From the NCBI GenBank assembly GCA_002419365.1, contig DIGA01000076.1, positions 1-32,147 on the forward strand: 32,147 nucleotides of DNA. The letters are read 5' to 3'. Below, piece after piece: positions 29,806 through 32,147 of this stretch (the stretch's first letter is position 1; each line of letters opens with the position of its first letter). The notes below the pieces were generated by a model that was not told the origin of the DNA, ran no database searches, and saw nothing but the letters and a program-made list of their open reading frames with translations. The position numbers and the translations under genes are program-made. Source of the DNA: Mageeibacillus sp. UBA5734. Its GTDB lineage: Bacteria; Bacillota; Clostridia; Saccharofermentanales; UBA5734.

Positions 29806-30966
29806 ATGCAATTCGAAAAGAAATTCCTGACCGAACTCAACCGCTGCTACGCCACAGGCCAGATCGAATACAATGACGAGCGCCTCGCCCTGCTCGCCAC
29901 CGAAGGCGAGGGCGCCTGTTTCGCCTACGCCGCACCTGATTATGACCAGCAACGCATCGTCTGGTCCGCACCGGGCGGTACCATGAGCTTTGTCCCCCTA
30001 TCCGGCACCAATGGCGAATTTCTCTCCAACCAGAAATTTTTCCGTATGTTCCAGTGGGAAGAAGCCACCGTTGTCTGGGTTCGTCCCCAGGCCGATGGCA
30101 CCTTTGCCGTCAAGGAGCTCTTTACCCTGCCCTACATCCACCGTTTTGATGTATTGACGGCAGCCGATGGCAGCCAGTATTTCATCGGCTGCACCTTGGC
30201 CACCAAGAAAGAGACCAAGGAGGACTGGTCCTCCCCCGGCAAGATCTATGTCGCCGAGCTGCCTGCTGACCTGAACCAGCCTATCCATCTGACCGTGCTC
30301 AAAGACGGCTTGACCCAGAATCATGGCTACTCCCGCGTCACCTGGAATGGCCGCGAAGCCTCGATGGTCGGTGCTCGCGAGGGCGCCTTCATCGTGACAC
30401 CACCTGCCGCTGCCGGCCAGGACTGGACCATCGAGCAAATCATGGACTGGCCCGTCAGCGACCTCGCCGCGATCGACCTCGATGGCGACGGCGAGTTGGA
30501 AATTGCCACCATCGAAGCTTTCCATGGCCAGTACTACCGCATCTACAAACTCAAGGGTGGCCGCTACGAACGCATCTATGAGCACCCGGAAGCCAGCGAA
30601 TTCTACCACGTCGTCGTCTCCGCCACCCTGCGCGGACGCCCCGCCTTCATCGGCGGCTGCCGGCGCGGCAAGATGCAGCTCTTCTGCGTGACTGCGGCCG
30701 ATAGTGCGGGCAGCGGTGCGGGCTGCGATGCACGCAACGGTGCAGGCGTTGGCGGGGCTGCGGAGGCCGAGGCCGAGATCAGTTCCGGAACTGGAATGGT
30801 CGGCCAAAGCGAGTCCCAGGCTGCTGTCCTGACTTTCGAAACGACCTTGATCGACGAAGGCGTCGGCCCCAGCAACGTCTCAGTTATCAACGAAGCTGAC
30901 CGCGACGTCATCGTCTCCGCCAACCGCGAGAAAGGCGAAGCTGCCCTGTATTTTGTGACGGATTGA
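29806..30966 (+). CDS. Propeller-like protein of unknown function
   Basis: The product has 386 residues from the ATG at 29806 (GGAGG 4 bases upstream); no family is firmly recognised. Short strands repeat along the protein (VWVRPQADGTFAVKELF, YRIYKLKGGRYERIYEHPE) as in beta-propellers. One loop, DLDGDGELEIA (residues 224-230 for the charged core), is a calcium-type DxDGDG site of FG-GAP/VCBS repeats. There is no signal peptide or membrane helix, so it is probably cytoplasmic, unusual for such repeats. Residues about 297-341 are a low-complexity Ala/Gly/Glu insert. It starts 56 bases after the second regulator and is probably co-transcribed with both, suggesting a role in sensing or handling the operon's substrate. 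Confidence 0.65.
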   Translation: MQFEKKFLTELNRCYATGQIEYNDERLALLATEGEGACFAYAAPDYDQQRIVWSAPGGTMSFVPLSGTNGEFLSNQKFFRMFQWEEATVVWVRPQADGTFAVKELFTLPYIHRFDVLTAADGSQYFIGCTLATKKETKEDWSSPGKIYVAELPADLNQPIHLTVLKDGLTQNHGYSRVTWNGREASMVGAREGAFIVTPPAAAGQDWTIEQIMDWPVSDLAAIDLDGDGELEIATIEAFHGQYYRIYKLKGGRYERIYEHPEASEFYHVVVSATLRGRPAFIGGCRRGKMQLFCVTAADSAGSGAGCDARNGAGVGGAAEAEAEISSGTGMVGQSESQAAVLTFETTLIDEGVGPSNVSVINEADRDVIVSANREKGEAALYFVTD

Positions 30967-31096
30967 TCGACTGATATCTGTGAACATAGCAGCCATATAG
31001 TAGACCTCCGCAGATGCGCAGTGGACGTGCGAGCGGTATCTGCGTCGTTTGTCGAATTTTCGCGAATTTTGTCGCACGATTAGGACTTCTCTCCAG

Positions 31097-31134
31097 AAGC
31101 GGATCTGATACACTGGTGTCAGGTCCGCTTTTTT
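31097..31134 (+). terminator. Terminator after the regulator/propeller transcription unit
   Basis: AAGCGGATCTGATACAC pairs with GTGTCAGGTCCGCTT with one wobble and a 2-base bulge, and TTTTTT follows. It lies 130 bases past the stop of the propeller-like gene. A second small palindrome, CGTGCG-AA-CGCACG (31139-31152), follows it. Confidence 0.75.
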
Positions 31135-31212
31135 GGTGCGTGCGAACGCACGACCTCATCTTGTCTGATTTGATTTGCGGAAAATCCAGCATCCAGACAA
31201 GGAGGATTCGCC

Positions 31213-32037
31213 ATGCCCAGACCACTGCGCCAATTTCATCCCGGTGGCATCTACCACATCACCCACCGCGGCCACAACAAATTCCACATTTTTGAAGAAA
31301 CGATCGACAAAGCCCATTTTCTCGACATCCTGCGCAAAGTGGTGCAAGAGACCGGGTGCCACGTCCTCTTTTATACAATCATGGACAACCACTACCACCT
31401 CCTGATCGAGATGCAGGAGATGCCGCTGGACAAGGTGATGCGACGCCTGAACACACGGTATGCCATCTATTATACGAAAAAGCATAGACTCAGCGGGTCG
31501 GTTTTTGACAGTCATTACTCAGCAAGCGAAGTCAAAGACAAAAAGTATCTTGTATCTGTGATTCAATACATCGCGACAAATCCAATAAAACCAAGCCTCG
31601 TCCAAAAAATTAATGAGTATCGTTGGTGTGCGCATCTTGAGATTGTAGCACGCAAGCAAGAAAACATCCTGAGCAACCGACTTTTTGAATTACTGGGTGG
31701 AAATTATGAAAAGGGGAAATCACATTATTTCAAATTGATTCAGGAAGCTCAGCAGAAAGTGGAGCAAAATACCGCCTTGGATATTAACCTTTCAAGTCAA
31801 CGTATCAACGCACTTGAATCGCAACTTGTGTCATTTCTAGCCAGCCAGAATAACACGCCCACGCTAAAACAGATTCGCTCAGATGATCGAGATCAGGTCG
31901 TATCGGAGAGCAGACGGTCTTTTGCACGTATTGCATTTTCACAAGGCTATAAAGTAAGTGAAATTGCAAAAATCCTGAATGTATCCGAACGAAGTGTATA
32001 TGGATGGTGCAAAATGATCGATTCAACTGATGGTTAG
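31213..32037 (+). CDS. Y1 (HUH) transposase, REP-associated type
   Basis: The product has 274 residues. It is a single-strand DNA transposase of the Y1_Tnp group: GGIYHITHRGHNKFHIF at the N-terminus, the metal-binding HUH motif His60-Tyr-His62 in MDNHYHLLIE, and VSVIQYIATNPIKPSLV with the tyrosine region, then YRWCAH. A C-terminal extension (about 90 residues) ends in a helix-turn-helix-like SQGYKVSEIAKILNVSERSVYGWC. Proteins of this type move or spread REP-like palindromes and are often domesticated. AAGGAGG lies 7 bases before the ATG. The first 85 codons are GC-rich like the genome, while the rest turns AT-rich, a sign of recombination or recent arrival. Tandem repeats follow its stop. Confidence 0.85.
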   Translation: MPRPLRQFHPGGIYHITHRGHNKFHIFEETIDKAHFLDILRKVVQETGCHVLFYTIMDNHYHLLIEMQEMPLDKVMRRLNTRYAIYYTKKHRLSGSVFDSHYSASEVKDKKYLVSVIQYIATNPIKPSLVQKINEYRWCAHLEIVARKQENILSNRLFELLGGNYEKGKSHYFKLIQEAQQKVEQNTALDINLSSQRINALESQLVSFLASQNNTPTLKQIRSDDRDQVVSESRRSFARIAFSQGYKVSEIAKILNVSERSVYGWCKMIDSTDG

Positions 32038-32040
32038 GGC

Positions 32041-32147
32041 TCAGTGGTCGGCCATCATCTGACACTCGTTCCGGAACCGGAGTCAATGTTCGGCCATCAT
32101 CTGACACTCGTTCCGGAACTAGGTCAATGGTCGGCCATCGTCTGACA
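32041..32147. repeat. 41-42-bp tandem repeat at the right edge
   Basis: Three copies of one unit follow the transposase: 32041-32082, 32083-32123 and a truncated one from 32124 to the window end. Each begins TCA(A/G)TG(G/T)TCGGCCATC and holds CTGACACTCG and the palindrome GTTCCGGAAC. The copies differ at only a few positions. The array could be REP-like DNA linked to the Y1 transposase or the repeated end of another insertion sequence lying beyond the edge. Confidence 0.75.

Noticed and set aside
31805..32107. Minus-strand frame through the tandem repeat (100 codons)
   Set aside because: It starts inside the repeat and runs antisense through the transposase; its repeated SDDGR peptide only reflects the 42-bp period.
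32041..32147. CRISPR array
   Set aside because: The units are contiguous tandem copies with no unique spacers, and no cas gene is in view.

Overview
The window is a bacterial chromosome segment, mostly GC-rich with tight gene packing. It most likely comes from an anaerobic Firmicute (Clostridia-type). The evidence is an HPr with both His15 and the HPr-kinase serine Ser46, DUF1847 and DUF2680 proteins, strong GGAGG ribosome binding sites, a CoA-disulfide reductase and Gram-positive-style pilin genes. This assignment is inference; there is no rRNA, tRNA or CRISPR array to anchor it.

Left part (1-3,320): the end of a membrane-anchored protein, then an AT-rich block with three minus-strand type IV pilin-like genes behind one good promoter. 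From 3,320 on the sequence is GC-rich: a 2Fe-2S Bfd-like protein diverging from a nitroreductase, then a minus-strand cluster read from 9,077 to 4,332 (symporter small accessory protein, two near-identical sodium:solute symporters in tandem, YbaK-type deacylase, YlmH-like S4 protein). A copper P-type ATPase faces the other way.

Middle (11,850-21,600): a three-site operator array with a 16-bp period, an AraC regulator followed by an inositol-2-dehydrogenase-like gene, an alpha/beta hydrolase, a CoA-disulfide reductase/rhodanese fusion diverging from a DUF1847 protein across a dyad-rich spacer, a TVP38-type membrane protein, a secreted Gly-rich DUF2680 protein, and a GH13 glucosidase with a perfect 35-bp palindrome just upstream.

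Right part (22,000-30,970): an L-ascorbate-type (ula) catabolic operon on the minus strand. Its order is IIA, IIC, IIB, a 59-residue two-helix membrane protein (not previously called because it is so short), a dedicated HPr, UlaE, UlaG and UlaF, ending in a clear terminator. No UlaD decarboxylase is present. Diverging from it are two overlapping DeoR-type regulators and a propeller-like protein of unknown function. At least four copies of a TCATATATGTTCTTA-like site lie in the AT-rich spacer between the two transcription units. Ascorbate or a related acid sugar would be imported and phosphorylated by IIA/IIB/IIC with phosphate from HPr, opened by UlaG and, after a decarboxylation step not encoded here, passed through UlaE and UlaF to D-xylulose 5-phosphate.

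Right edge (31,213-32,147): a Y1 (HUH) REP-associated-type transposase whose base composition changes inside the gene, followed directly by a 41-42-bp tandem repeat that runs off the window.

The strongest candidates for something undescribed are the ula operon with its own HPr and mini membrane protein, the triple operator at 12,019-12,062, and the palindromic or repeat elements at 21,571 and 32,041.
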